NCBI RefSeq assembly: GCF_905220565.1
Contig: NC_059398.1
Span: 3,224,001 to 3,288,000, forward strand
Reading direction: 5' to 3'
Length of the DNA stretch: 64,000 nucleotides
DNA from: Melitaea cinxia
Lineage: Eukaryota > Arthropoda > Insecta > Lepidoptera > Nymphalidae
The notes beneath the pieces are model-generated. The model did no database searches. It was not told where the DNA came from and saw only the letters and a program-made list of their open reading frames with translations. Of the stretch, positions 38,101 to 43,286 are shown piece by piece (the stretch's first letter is position 1; each line of letters starts with the position of its first letter). Made by a program: the position numbers and the translations under genes.

Positions 38101-38508
38101 CCCTGTGGCAATCTCACAGATAATGAGAAAGAACAGCTCCGCAGCAGAACTCGTTCGGAAAGCAGATATCGTCCTCGAAGCAGACGACACAAAATATCGT
38201 GCGCGGAAAAAGACTTTGATAGCTTATATTTAAAATCTAAGTCCGTGTCTTCTAATCTTGACAAGATTCAAGATAAAGAAAATTTTGATATAAAAAGGAA
38301 ATTCGAAAAACAAACTTTGGTGGTCGTGAACAGTGACTTTAAAGGGGAAGTTTATAATAGAACGGTTTCTGTTAAAAAAGGTGAAGTAGTCGTTTTGATG
38401 CAAAGTGGTTCGGAAACTGATGTGGACTTGGAATGGTTCTATGTGAGGAAGCGGGATGGTAGCCATGGTTTCATACCAGCTGCTGTTGTTGGTCATGGTT
38501 ATATTTAG
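8165..38508 (+). CDS. Uncharacterised two-SH3-domain protein, five exons
   Basis: Exons: 8165-8195 (ATG), 32834-32919, 34005-34478, 37484-37704, 38043-38508 (TAG). Phases run 1, 0, 0, 2 with GT..AG at every border, giving 425 aa. Exons 1 and 2 join as MKKILRKFSEKITFKDLPPP. Exon 3 is acidic, then strongly basic (KKHRHRHKRRKKTNK, a likely nuclear signal). Exon 4 is an SH3-like fold (IPVVIAFPTTLY, NQQWLYVQTPHGDEGYV). Exon 5 has an Arg/Ser-rich linker and a second SH3-like fold (LEWFYVRKRDGSHGFIPAA) at the C-terminus. The ALYDY motif is replaced in both, so peptide binding may be atypical. Adaptor or scaffold role is inferred only. I compared it mentally with the fly SH3 protein Dlish/Vamana and see no convincing match. 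AATAAA follows the stop at 38530. Exon 1 is the weakest part (31 nt, 24.6 kb away); an internal promoter is an alternative. Confidence 0.7.
8196..9159. other. Start of SH3-gene intron 1
   Basis: Opens with a good donor (GTAAGT). Mostly AT-rich with no gene. A short GC-rich stretch at ~8960-9060 (CCGGGTACGGGCCTCGAGG) is unlike its surroundings and may be a worn transposon piece. Confidence 0.35.
9160..9438. mobile_element. hAT-like MITE
   Basis: Starts CAGTGGCGTAGC and ends GCTGCGTCACTG, a 12-bp terminal inverted repeat with two mismatches and the CAGTG..CACTG ends typical of hAT elements. Flanks TTTATCAT and GTGATCAT agree at six of eight positions, consistent with a worn 8-bp target duplication. 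A GGGCCCCGGGCGG core near the right end is also common in this group. No transposase. Confidence 0.6.
9439..10419. other. Intron sequence without genes
   Basis: AT-rich. One GC-rich patch at ~9895-9950 (CGCGCCGCGCGCCGCC) resembles the CpG-rich spots elsewhere in this intron. Nothing coding seen. Confidence 0.3.
10420..10570 (+). promoter_or_regulatory. CpG-rich patch with NRF-1-type motif
   Basis: About 150 bp of GC-rich, CpG-dense sequence in an AT-rich intron. It holds TGCGCAGGCGCA at 10482-10493, the NRF-1/Ewg-type palindrome, and a second GCCTGCGCA. No convincing exon is attached. An alternative promoter or enhancer is possible; a GC-rich transposon relic is the alternative. Confidence 0.35.
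10571..11503. other. Intron sequence without genes
   Basis: AT-rich, with a run of ~22 A at 11199-11220. Open frames here are low-complexity and not gene-like. Confidence 0.3.
11504..11780 (+). repeat. Dispersed repeat R (RTE-type tail), copy 1
   Basis: Starts near CTCTTCCCGTGGGTGTCGTA, passes through AAAAAGCCGACCGGTGGCGG, and ends GGCCTATGTCCAGCAGTGG followed by a TGATGATGAT tail. Other copies: 12585-12800 (-), 13372-13522 (+), 16195-16505 (+), 33345-33612 (-), 38900-39085 (+, worn). The last ~50 bp match the 3' end of the RTE-like ORF fragment at 39255-39480, so this noncoding family probably uses that LINE's machinery. Confidence 0.7.
11876..12200 (+). repeat. 'AGCTGTGCCCGCG' repeat, copy 1
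   Basis: Begins ACTAGCTGTGCCCGCGACTT, continues with TTACATCAGCTATCTGCCAG, and ends near ACACTCCAATTTTATTTATT. The copy at 25990-26335 is its reverse complement over almost the full length, and 63852-64000 matches the first half. An old, widespread lepidopteran repeat of uncertain class. Confidence 0.65.
12585..12800 (-). repeat. Dispersed repeat R, copy 2
   Basis: Reverse-complement copy: CATCATCATCATTA microsatellite, then the tail and the GTCGGCTTTTTAAGTTCCAA block and the CACCCACGGGAAGAGAGGGG start. Worn but unmistakable. Confidence 0.65.
13137..13165. repeat. Perfect 12-bp inverted repeat (hairpin)
   Basis: ACATAGAGCAAC, 5-nt spacer, GTTGCTCTATGT. The arms are exactly complementary. 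No flanking gene; possibly a transposon relic. Confidence 0.7.
13372..13522 (+). repeat. Dispersed repeat R, copy 3 (3' half)
   Basis: Only the second half is kept, from CAGCGTCTTAGGTGCAACAA to the GTGTCCAGCAGTGGACTGTA tail and a GTGATGATAG microsatellite. Looks 5'-truncated. Confidence 0.6.
13682..13900 (+). repeat. 'AGCTGTGCCCGCG' repeat, copy 2
   Basis: Begins ACTAGCTGTGCCCGCGGCTT and ends near ATCACATACACTTTTGGGG. A neighbouring related repeat starts at ~13905 with ACTGTTGCCCGCGACTACG. Confidence 0.55.
13905..15735 (+). repeat. Repeat element with internal ~282-bp tandem array (six units)
   Basis: The head is CTGTTGCCCGCGACTACG. The landmark TTAGCGGA(T/C)G recurs at 14190, 14476, 14750, 15032, 15314 and 15596, spacings of 286, 274, 282, 282 and 282 bp. 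Each unit has CTTTCATACAAACTTCC, CCCCGTTTTA, a TCGAGTTTCATAAAATC-like stretch and TTTCGTGATGAGTGAGT. The array ends TGACCTTTCGCTTTTATATA and an ATT/AT microsatellite, like the single-unit end near 14285-14325. No coding potential. Confidence 0.8.
16195..16505 (+). repeat. Dispersed repeat R, copy 4
   Basis: Longest copy: from CCTCCTCTCTTCCCGTGGGT through AAAAAGCCGACCGATGGCGG to GCCTATGTCCAGCAGTGGAC. The open frame across it is a by-product of the repeat. Confidence 0.7.
16506..17460. other. Intron sequence without genes
   Basis: AT-rich. The segment around 17429-17450 (CTTAAGAGGAAAGGGTACCG) recurs in reverse near 22393-22412, so a dispersed repeat is present, but its limits are unclear. Confidence 0.3.
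17461..17772. mobile_element. Foldback-like element with nested inverted repeats
   Basis: Outer arms are a perfect 20-bp inverted repeat: 17461-17480 (CGTAGTCGACTGTTTTCTCC) and 17753-17772. Inside lies a perfect 15-bp pair: ATGCCCCTATGTTTT at 17540-17554 and its complement at 17679-17693. No target duplication was recognised and nothing is coded. Confidence 0.55.
17858..19047. repeat. Exact 595-bp tandem duplication
   Basis: 17858-18452 and 18453-19047 look identical by eye; every landmark and both embedded open frames recur at exactly +595. The unit starts GGGAGGGAAGGGTCAAAGC and ends AAAATTGCTTAGC. It contains a near-palindromic hairpin (ACAATAAAACCG / CGGTTTTTATTGT). Either a very recent duplication or an assembly artefact. 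The short open frames in it are not gene-like. Confidence 0.9.
19175..20578. mobile_element. Worn hAT-like element (tentative)
   Basis: The left end has ACTAGCGTAGCATTCC followed by GGAACCCCGGGAACC. The right end has GGGGGCCCCGTATC, then TTACGCCCTGAGTGGC, a rough inverse of the left. The arrangement resembles the hAT-type ends at 9160-9438. Overlapping frames at 19760-20290 are short and broken, and I could not match them to a transposase. Confidence 0.25.
20600..20818 (+). pseudogene. C-terminal fragment of a non-LTR reverse-transcriptase ORF
   Basis: An open stretch ends at TAA 20816-20818 and reads PVVPAYLKRRFKFLSDSN near its start and FTVQACRLRNSIDV at its end. The pattern (a surface-exposed 'sYTKSFTVQACRLRNS'-type motif before the stop) is common at the C-terminus of insect LINE ORF2s. 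The element at 20831-21391 has inserted just after the stop. What follows (TTCAATAAAGTGTATTG near 21430) would be the rest of the LINE 3'UTR. Confidence 0.4.
20831..21391 (+). mobile_element. ACCGACTTC-family element, copy 2 (most complete TIRs)
   Basis: Terminal inverted repeats of about 90 bp. Left starts TTTTTAACCGACTTCCAAAA, right ends TTTTGGAAGTCGGTTAAAAA, and the match continues inward through the ACTTCAGAACTTTTGA(C/G)TG block. Between them are two diverged ~180-bp modules, each with an ATCGAAAG motif, a GAGATCT motif and a TTTACTTGACTATTTTCGTC-like end. Noncoding; a non-autonomous DNA element is the simplest reading. Confidence 0.75.
21470..22412. other. Intron sequence without genes
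   Basis: AT-rich up to ~22250, then a GC-rich patch at 22260-22350 (GGCGGAGATGGCGCGGGGCG). Nothing coding seen. Confidence 0.3.
22413..22570 (+). mobile_element. tRNA-headed SINE fragment
   Basis: GCTGTTGCGCTGGCGTTCGC followed by GGGTTCGTTTCCCGC matches the head of the SINE at 27514-27650. The A box is lost, the B box is altered, and the body is shortened. Confidence 0.5.
22571..25989. other. Long AT-rich intron stretch
   Basis: No gene found. GC patches occur at ~22855-22920 and 25420-25540. The latter holds TGCGCAGGCGCA at 25424-25435. The membrane-like frame at 24638-24847 is poly-T/A translation, not a gene. Confidence 0.3.
25990..26335 (-). repeat. 'AGCTGTGCCCGCG' repeat, copy 3
   Basis: Reverse complement of the repeat at 11876-12200: AAATAAAATTGGAGTGTCTG at the left, CCGTTTCAG-type core, and CACGCGGACGAAGTTGCGGG at the right. 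Confidence 0.65.
26336..27513. other. Intron sequence without genes
   Basis: AT-rich and featureless to my reading, apart from short homopolymers. Confidence 0.3.
27514..27650 (+). mobile_element. tRNA-derived SINE, 5' half, split by the RTE element
   Basis: A box TGGCGCAACGG at 27528 region and B box GGTTCGATCCTCGC are well kept. The body reaches TGCAGTCCTTGTGGTTCTCC, where the RTE begins. The rest of the SINE (CCACCGTGC) resumes at 30720 but decays quickly. Same architecture as the SINEs at 6621 and 35876. Confidence 0.8.
27606..30638 (+). CDS. RTE endonuclease-reverse transcriptase
   Basis: About 1010 aa from the first in-frame ATG. An AP-like endonuclease occupies roughly residues 65-300 (AALNVLTLKNEENL, GLSEVRR, VMGDFNGQIG). 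The reverse transcriptase is at ~500-780: motif A FVDYSKAFDS, motif B GVRQGDPLSPKLFSAVLE, catalytic FADD, then YLGQLISP. The C-terminus has the RWDDDIRQVVGTTW-type motif shared with other insect RTEs. No RNase H and no zinc knuckle, as expected for RTE. No stop or frameshift. The ATG at 27606 is not in the element; it comes from the SINE 45 bp upstream. The element's own frame is open from its first base but has no ATG before the endonuclease, so the native start is lost or lies elsewhere. Confidence 0.93.
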   Translation: MVAVVWVFVQSLWFSNNKQNKVIDNKETNISPPRRLVLVGEKDHNPPTTQDKNSKNRRRKPKVPKLYIAALNVLTLKNEENLVELIHALKEIKWDIIGLSEVRRTGERIISYPDFLLYYIGTTPGHHGVGFIIKRHLLNYVESFIGISERIGLINLKLPGYEDLWSIIQVYSPTEQYDSGSIDSFYLELNKTIQDHTYKNLIVMGDFNGQIGVQQPEENTVLGPFVYRKKTRSKNGEKLIYFAQENCLKVLNTMFKKKKKKMWTWISPDGKTKNEIDFIMTNKSRYFSNITVISNFNFNTNHRMIRAELMTIPPKNPRPRNNTINRKPNKYQTAQIGNYIISKLTNYEQDTTNMKLQEKYNWLERTIKTSIQQGTCSKDLSNKWMTTNTMNLLNQRADLIKGKNTNDSRKQIAKLSKEIKTSIRKDRIQSRMETIERHILQTRGIKKAYKELTNKKDWIVQMKHNNGLKEKRRQGILGIATSYYKELYQSTAEEKEIELLDISPVPSIMQEEIEFALETQKNDKAPGPDGISNEILKQVKHTIIPILREIFNEIINLEIIPQQWTKSNIILLYKKGDEYDIGNYRPISLMSNLYKIFAKIILKRMERKLDEQQPIEQAGFRKDYSVLDHIHVARQIIEKYTEHQLIYYLAFVDYSKAFDSLIHANIWEALKEQGIEQKYIRLIRNVYQNSSACIQLEKKGDSFKIKKGVRQGDPLSPKLFSAVLEMIFRKFDWENLGLNIDGRTLTNLRFADDIVLFAKTPGDLQIMLNELAYESEKVGLKLNPEKTKVMSNGYKSGINVGESQISYVDEYIYLGQLISPNDNINKEIERRIANSWKRYWDLKEVMKDKNVDITIKSKLFNACILPILMYGSQTWAITKNTMDRIAVCQRAMERNMIGVKKGERKRNIEIRKKTRIQDVAIKIKRLKWKWSGHTIRGKDKWSKIVTQWYPREGKRKRGRQQKRWDDDIRQVVGTTWSRVARERLEWNRLKEAFVDWQTDLQKIKKRHMCE
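27651..30707 (+). mobile_element. RTE-type non-LTR retrotransposon, intact coding frame
   Basis: TTGTGGTTCTCC stands at 27639-27650 and again at 30708-30719, a perfect 12-bp target duplication. The insert is 3057 bp. It carries one endonuclease/reverse-transcriptase frame, a short 3'UTR with AATAAA, and a TTTTTATTTTA-type microsatellite tail typical of RTE elements. Host site is the middle of a tRNA-derived SINE in intron 1 of the SH3 gene. The 5' end lacks its own start codon, suggesting slight 5' truncation. Confidence 0.93.
30990..31061. repeat. 24-bp unit repeated three times
   Basis: The 24-bp unit begins ATGTATAAATGTTGACAGTA and ends TTAT. Copies at 30990-31013, 31014-31037 and 31038-31061 are identical. 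Confidence 0.9.
31600..31690 (+). promoter_or_regulatory. CpG-rich patch with NRF-1-type motif
   Basis: GCGCCTGCGCT at 31658-31668 is the complement-orientation NRF-1-type core, in a GC-rich patch. It is the third such motif in SH3-gene intron 1 (others at 10482 and 25424). Function is inferred only. Confidence 0.3.
31863..32125 (-). mobile_element. ACCGACTTC-family element, copy 3 (short form)
   Basis: Reverse orientation. Starts with the GTTTGCTAGCAAAC hairpin, then CTTCAATTACATCGACAAGT, CTCTGGGATGCCATCATCAG and GATCCTGGTTTCCTTATCAT, and ends near TATACGGTTGAATTG. Most of the internal modules are missing. Confidence 0.6.
32340..32470 (+). promoter_or_regulatory. Possible internal promoter of the SH3 gene
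   Basis: A GC-rich stretch ends in GTTCAGTTAGACGCGAG, which contains the arthropod initiator TCAGT. CpGs cluster just downstream. It lies ~430 bp before coding exon 2. If it fires, the protein would need a start other than exon 1. Not proven. Confidence 0.3.
32500..32815 (+). repeat. 316-bp module duplicated at 36642-36958
   Basis: Runs from TTTTTGAAACTTTTAATTTG to CATCCGGACCGGATCCGGAT and CTTCCGGAGTGTAAAGTG. It stops 18 bp before the exon 2 splice border. The second copy differs by two substitutions and small length changes in a T run and near the right end. Confidence 0.9.
33150..33780 (+). repeat. Dispersed repeat ending in the CGGAACCCTCGG motif
   Basis: Left part: CTTTGGTGGGTCTACTGTCC through CTCGCAAGGGACTCAAAAAT. 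Right part: TTTCGTTACATCATATTATA and ACGGAACCCTCGGTGCGCGA, then a T-rich tail. The two parts join across an antisense copy of repeat R at 33345-33612. Class unknown to me; the tail is common in lepidopteran introns. Confidence 0.5.
33345..33612 (-). repeat. Dispersed repeat R, copy 5, nested
   Basis: CATCATCATCATCACATTAG start, TCCAGTAGTGGACATAG tail block, AGCTTTTTAAGTTCCAAGGT, and GTCGCCTCTTACGACACCCA end. Inserted in the repeat at 33150-33780. Confidence 0.65.
34479..35875. other. SH3-gene intron 3, left part
   Basis: AT-rich, no gene or recognised repeat. Confidence 0.3.
35876..36205 (+). mobile_element. tRNA-derived SINE, copy 2
   Basis: A box TGGTGTAATGG, B box GGTTCGATTCGCGC, body GTCCCTGTGGGTCTCCCCAC and GGTTGTTATCATGTACACCG, tail CTATGCCCAGCAGATGGATA. 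Close to the copy at 6621-6945. Confidence 0.8.
36551..37340 (+). mobile_element. ACCGACTTC-family element, copy 4, with inserted module
   Basis: Left end TTTTTTAACCGACTTCAAAA, right end GTCGGTTTTTTTTCGTTTGC and an AAACACAATTA tail. A 317-bp copy of the module found next to SH3-gene exon 2 sits at 36642-36958, between two AT-rich stretches that are inverted relative to each other (ACACACATAAAATATATA and TATATATATTTTATGTGTGT). The open frame at 37032-37397 is transposon sequence. Confidence 0.7.
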
Positions 38509-38529
38509 GTTACTTTAGTTCTGTTCCGA

Positions 38530-38535
38530 AATAAA
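38530..38535 (+). terminator. Poly(A) signal of the SH3 gene
   Basis: AATAAA 22 bp after the stop codon; a second candidate follows at ~38591. Confidence 0.45.
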
Positions 38536-38899
38536 CACCAGTGCTTGATAAGGATTTTTAAAAATCTTCGGACGATGTCTAAAATATTACGAATAAAATT
38601 AGCGGATATTTTTAGTAGATGCACACTTCCACACCGATGCTGTGTATTTACAATGTGCAATTCAGAAACAATATGACTATTTATAATAGCAAATTTTTGG
38701 TCGTAGTCAGAAGATTGTGAGTCAAATAGCGAAAGATCTTAACAAAATCGTTTTTTTTTTTTAAATTACTTTTGTCATCTGTCAATATTTTGTTTTCAAA
38801 AATAAATTTATTATTTTTTGCAAAAGAATATCTAGAATCGCAGATGATCCCGAAATTATCTCTATAGTCTCCGAAAGGTCTGCATTTTAAGTTAGATGT
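38536..38899. other. 3' flank of the SH3 gene
   Basis: AT-rich; nothing recognised. Confidence 0.3.
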
Positions 38900-39085
38900 G
38901 TTACCCTTCCATGGGTGTCCTAAGAGAGGACTAAGGTATAACAAAGTTCCACTTCCAACTTGGAACGTATCTGAAATCCGAAGAGAGATCCAGGACACGA
39001 TGATTCTAAGCTCTGGTCACTTATTGGAACGAACTTGAGGAAAAGTCTATGTCCAACTGTTGACTATGATAGACTGAAGCGATGC
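38900..39085 (+). repeat. Dispersed repeat R, copy 6 (worn)
   Basis: CCATGGGTGTCCTAAGAGAG, AAAGTTCCACTTCC and TATGTCCAACTGTTGACTAT match the family with many changes. Confidence 0.45.
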
Positions 39086-39254
39086 GAAAGGATAAATCGT
39101 TTTTTACCACTTGTAGGTCGTCAATTAATCACAACTAATAAATACTTATAACACAAAAAAATACGAATACGAATACGAATCAAATGAAATCAAACGCTAC
39201 CGTTATCGTTATATATCAAATGATTACCGTTAAAACAAATACTACGAATTGTTT

Positions 39255-39480
39255 TGGGAATTTATAATTGTTTACGTTGGAGTAGACGGGTGGGTCCTGG
39301 AGTGGAGACCGCCTCTTGGCAAACGCAGTGTGGGACGTCCTCCGGCCCGTTGGACCGACGATCTACGTAAGATTGCCGGTGTCGGCTGGATGAGGATTGC
39401 GGAAGACCGGGATGTCTGGCGTGAACTTGGGGAGGCCTATGCCCAGCAGTGGACTGCCATAGGCTGAAGTGATGATTATA
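39255..39480 (+). pseudogene. RTE-like ORF C-terminus and 3' tail
   Basis: One frame reads RSVGRPPARWTDDLRKIAG, then RDVWRELGEAYAQQWTAIG and a stop at 39465-39467. This is the C-terminal signature of insect RTE-type LINE ORFs. The tail GGCCTATGCCCAGCAGTGG is shared with dispersed repeat R. 5'-truncated. Confidence 0.7.
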
Positions 39481-40479
39481 ATAATTGTTTGGCACATATT
39501 GCTAAAGTTTAACATACTCTTGTTTTCCCCTCAAATAGGTTTAGAACTTTAGATAGTTAGTTGTCATGTTTAAATTATTTGTCGAGCTGCGGGCCGCACA
39601 AAAACAGGTGGCGGGCCGCAATTGACGACCAAGGCTCGGTATCACTATGCTTAGTTACGTTTCGGAACATATTTATATATTAATTAATTTAAGTAAAAAA
39701 ATTATAGTTAAAAAAAATTGTAAATGTTTTTTTTTTTTTAATATAATTATAATTTAGCATTTTGTATAAACAATGTTGCATTTATTAAATGTGTAAGGTT
39801 ATTTTGTTACAATAAAGTAAACTTTGTTAACTTATTTTCTTTTTAATATACTTTTTAAACCATATTCTGCATGCAATTTCTTTCGAAGTTTACACCTTAT
39901 GCAAATATAAAAAGCCCGTGGTGTGAAATATTATGAGGAATAAAATCTGTGAAACCAGTGTCATTACACTGACCTGCTCTGAGAGTGGCACTTTATTGCG
40001 CAACGTCTTTCGCAAGAAAGAGATAAATATATTTTTAATTATCAAGATCATAGATTATATACTTATATACTGGTATAGATACGCCATGGATACGCCACTC
40101 ACGACCGTATCACGACCTCCCTACCACCTATATGAGGATATTCCCATTTGGGAAAGCGATGTAAAGGTTCTGAATTTTTTTTAATATTCTTAAAATATTG
40201 CTTTATACATAAAAGTGATACTAAAGACACATAAAAATGAATTCTAAATGCAATTAAAGGAATAAAAAGAGTTAATTATTACGTCTATTTTATTAAGGGT
40301 GTGATTTAAACAGTTTGCAAGGTATTTGTATCTTTGTTAGCAAAAAAATATTATTGGTTAGCTAGTAGTTGGGCAGCAACATATAGTCAGCAAACATTTC
40401 TAAATCAGTTTGCAATTTTTCAGTTTGTATTTTTTTTTTGTACAGCCAAATATATGTAAAAGCAGCAATGAGTGACTCT
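39481..40479. other. Intergenic, AT-rich
   Basis: A short GC-rich stretch at ~39580-39625 (GCGGGCCGC twice) hints at a hAT end. A 27-codon frame at 40085-40165 is followed by a weak GT; not called. Confidence 0.3.
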
Positions 40480-40690
40480 CTCTCTCTCTCTTGTCGGTCC
40501 CTCATGTCTGAGGATCGTGGTCAGCATCAGGGTTGCATCTGGAGCGGATGATTTGCCTCCACCGGTCTCTGTCCATGGCTCTCTTACGACCGTGTATAAC
40601 TTAGTGGCAGATGAGTTTTTGACCTGGTCTGCCCATCTCGTTGGTGAACGACCGCGCGATCTTTTGCCGTCCGTGTTCCCAGCATGAAAG
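40480..40690 (-). pseudogene. Antisense fragment of another RTE-like ORF C-terminus
   Basis: On the minus strand the frames read KRSRGRSPTRWADQVKNSS and, after a frameshift, RAMDRDRWRQIIRSRCNPD. A (GA)n run at its end could be the element's microsatellite tail. Clearly a different lineage from the fragment at 39255. Confidence 0.6.
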
Positions 40691-41019
40691 GCAAAAGAAC
40701 AATGAGTGACTTATGTTAATTTAAATTTTGGTAAGCACTCAAGAGACTAAGTAAAAATTTAATTTTGTGCTGGTAGTATAAGTCTTAAAGATAATAATGC
40801 CTACTGAAATAGTAGGCCAAAAAATGCCTTACTGTGTAATTAAATTAGACCAAAAAAAAAATTCGAAAGAAAGGGATCCCTATTTAGTAATATTGGGATA
40901 GTGTCATATATATAGCTTTATTTTTATAATCATTCCACCCACTTTTAACGAACACTGTTAATTTTGAAAAAAAAACGCAATCGATTTTTATTGCTAACCT
41001 ACAATCAAGACATTTGAGA

Positions 41020-43060
41020 CGGGTGTGTTTAACGAACAGTGTTAACAGGTTCCGTAGGCAGCAGTACAAAATGGACCGGGGTGACAGGATGATACAAACC
41101 CGACACTTGGGCGAAGTGGCAGCACCGACGGTCCCGAAAGTGGCAGCGGTGATGGTGGACGGTGCTCAAGAAGTACAGCAAGATGTGGAAGAGGACTTCC
41201 ATCATCTCTGCTTAAAGGATTATCGAGCGGTTAAGTCATCGATTTCCATTGAAAATCATGTAATTAATATGGAAGTAGACACTGGCTTGGCAGTTTCGTG
41301 TATAAGTAGGTAGTGTTACATACAAAAATTAATTTAGACATTTAAAACTCGAATGCTCAAATGTTGTCTTAAATTTTTATAATGGTGTGAGAATTAAACC
41401 CGTAAGTGTCATAAAAGCAGTTGTTAAATTTTAAAATGTCAGTAAGAATTTGGAATTATTTGTAATAGAATGTGGCACAACATCGCTTTTAGATAGGCAG
41501 TGGTTGATCGAATTAAATATAGATATTCCGAGGTTCAGTAATTGTTATAGTCTGAATTCACAACAGAATGTGTCATTTAATGAGGACATATCTAATTTGA
41601 TAAACAGGTATAAGAAATAATTGTGTTTGCTCGCAAACGAAAAAAAACCGACTTCAATTACATCGACAAGTAGTACAACGTAGATCGACGAAAAAATAGT
41701 CAAGTAACTACGCGTTATCAAAGATTACTCAAAAAGTAGCTATCAGATCTCAATAAAATTTATATGTGACCACATGATAAACATCAGCTTTCGACTAAAT
41801 TAAAAATTATTAAAATCGGTAAACCCAGTAAAAAGTTATTGCGGATTTTCAAGAAGTTCCCTCGATTTCTCTGGGATCCCATCATCAGATCCTGGTTTCC
41901 TTATCATGGTACCAAACTAGGGATATCCCCTTTACAACAAAAAAAGAATTATCAAAATCGGTATACCCAATAAAAAGTTATTGCGGATTTTCAAGAATTT
42001 TCATCAATTTCTCTGGGATCCCATCATCAGCTCCTGGTTTCCTTATCATGGTAATAAACTTGGGATATCTCCTTTCCAACAAAAAAAAGAATTATCAAAA
42101 TCGGTACATCCAGTAGAAAGTTATGTGGTATAATACAACGTAGGTCGACGAAAAAAGCGTCAAGTAAAAACGCATTATTAGATATAGCTCGAAAAGTAGT
42201 TGTTAGATCTCAAATAAATTTAAATGGGACCAATTGGCACACACCACCTTTCGATTAAAAGAAAATTTGTCGAAATCGCTCCACCCAGTCAAAAGTTCTG
42301 ATGTAACATACATAAAAAAAAAAAAAAAAAAATACAGTCGAATTGAGAACCTCCTCCTTTTTTGGAAGTCGGTTGAAAAATTCGGCGGCGGGCTAGGTCG
42401 GTACACGGGCGGGCGTGCGACGATGCGACTGCGCGCGGGCGCGGTGCCGGTGTTCCACCGCGCGCGGCCGTTGCCGTAAGCGATGAGCGCGCGCGTGGAC
42501 GCCGAGTTGAGCGTGATGCTGCGGGGCGGCATCATCGAACCCGTCGACTGCTCCGACTGGGCCTCGCCACTGGTGTCGGTGAGCAAGGCTGATGTTCATT
42601 GAGAATTCGCGCTGATTATGAGGCAACGGTTAACTCGAATTTACTGATCGATCGCTTTCCTTTACCCAGAATTGAAGATGTCTTAGTTAGATTAAGCGGG
42701 TCGGTTATTTTTCAAAAATTGACCTATCACAGGCGTATAATCAAGTAGAGCTCGATGAATCGAAGGAGTATACAGTTATAAGCACACATAGGGGGTTATT
42801 CAAGTACAATAGATTAGTTATGGCTTAGCATCGAGTCCAGGCATTTTCCAAAGAATTATGTGTTCACTTTTAGGCAACATACCGTAGAAACCTAACGTAG
42901 AAATTTTCCTAGATGACGTCAAAATGGGGGGTAAAAATAGAGTTGCACATATAGAAACATTGGAAACAGTTATTGATCGGGTATATAAAAATGGTTTGAA
43001 ACTGAAAGCTAATAATAAGTGAGAATCTAGATTCAAGTGATTATAGAATTGGTTTGAGGC
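41020..43060 (+). mobile_element. Decayed Gypsy-type LTR retrotransposon (gag-pol remnant)
   Basis: The left part (41070-41617) holds an aspartic-protease-like stretch with DTG (MEVDTGLAVS), then stops and frameshifts. The right part (42381-43030) resumes with the pol linker (GRYTGGRATMRLRAG, IIEPVDCSDWASPL) and reverse-transcriptase blocks (KIDLSQAYNQ-like with a frameshift, and FLDDVKMGG at the catalytic site). Stops and frameshifts show it is dead. The two parts are separated by an ACCGACTTC-family element at 41618-42380. No LTRs were found. The right part is much more GC-rich over 42380-42590 than its surroundings. Confidence 0.8.
41618..42380 (-). mobile_element. ACCGACTTC-family element, copy 5, inside Gypsy pol
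   Basis: Reverse orientation. Left end TAATTGTGTTTGCTCGCAAA, ACCGACTTCAATTACATCGA; right end CTTTTTTGGAAGTCGGTTGA. It contains two repeats of the CTCTGGGATCCCATCATCAG / CTGGTTTCCTTATCATGGTA module ~155 bp apart, so module number differs between copies. Confidence 0.75.
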
Positions 43061-43122
43061 TTGAATAAATTATCAACAATTGTTATCGAGTAATTAGTAT
43101 TATTTTCCACAATACATTACAG

Positions 43123-43286
43123 GTGCGCAATTTACACAGCTCGCTCCGAGGCTCGAGAAAGCCTCGCCGTGTCGGCGTCTCTACGTCAGCATAGAGCGCA
43201 GCATGGAGAGGAAGGAGAAGCACGAGAAGAAGAAGAAGGACGAGAAGGAGAAGGAGAAGATATATATAAATAGCGCATCGTTATAA
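43123..43286 (+). other. Exon-like Lys/Glu-rich open frame
   Basis: After a plausible 3' splice site (TTACAG, 43117-43122), the frame starting at 43125 reads FTQLAPRLEKASPCRRLYVS and then an ERSMERKEKHEKKKKDEKE-rich tract before running into the minisatellite. It is GC-rich at its start, unlike its flanks. It could be a stray or pseudogenised exon, or sequence carried by the Gypsy element. No other exons were found. Confidence 0.3.

Noticed and set aside
40085..40166. Additional exon (MDTPLTTVSRPPYHLYED)
   Set aside because: Looks mildly protein-like, but the donor (GTTCTG) is weak and no in-frame partner exon was found.
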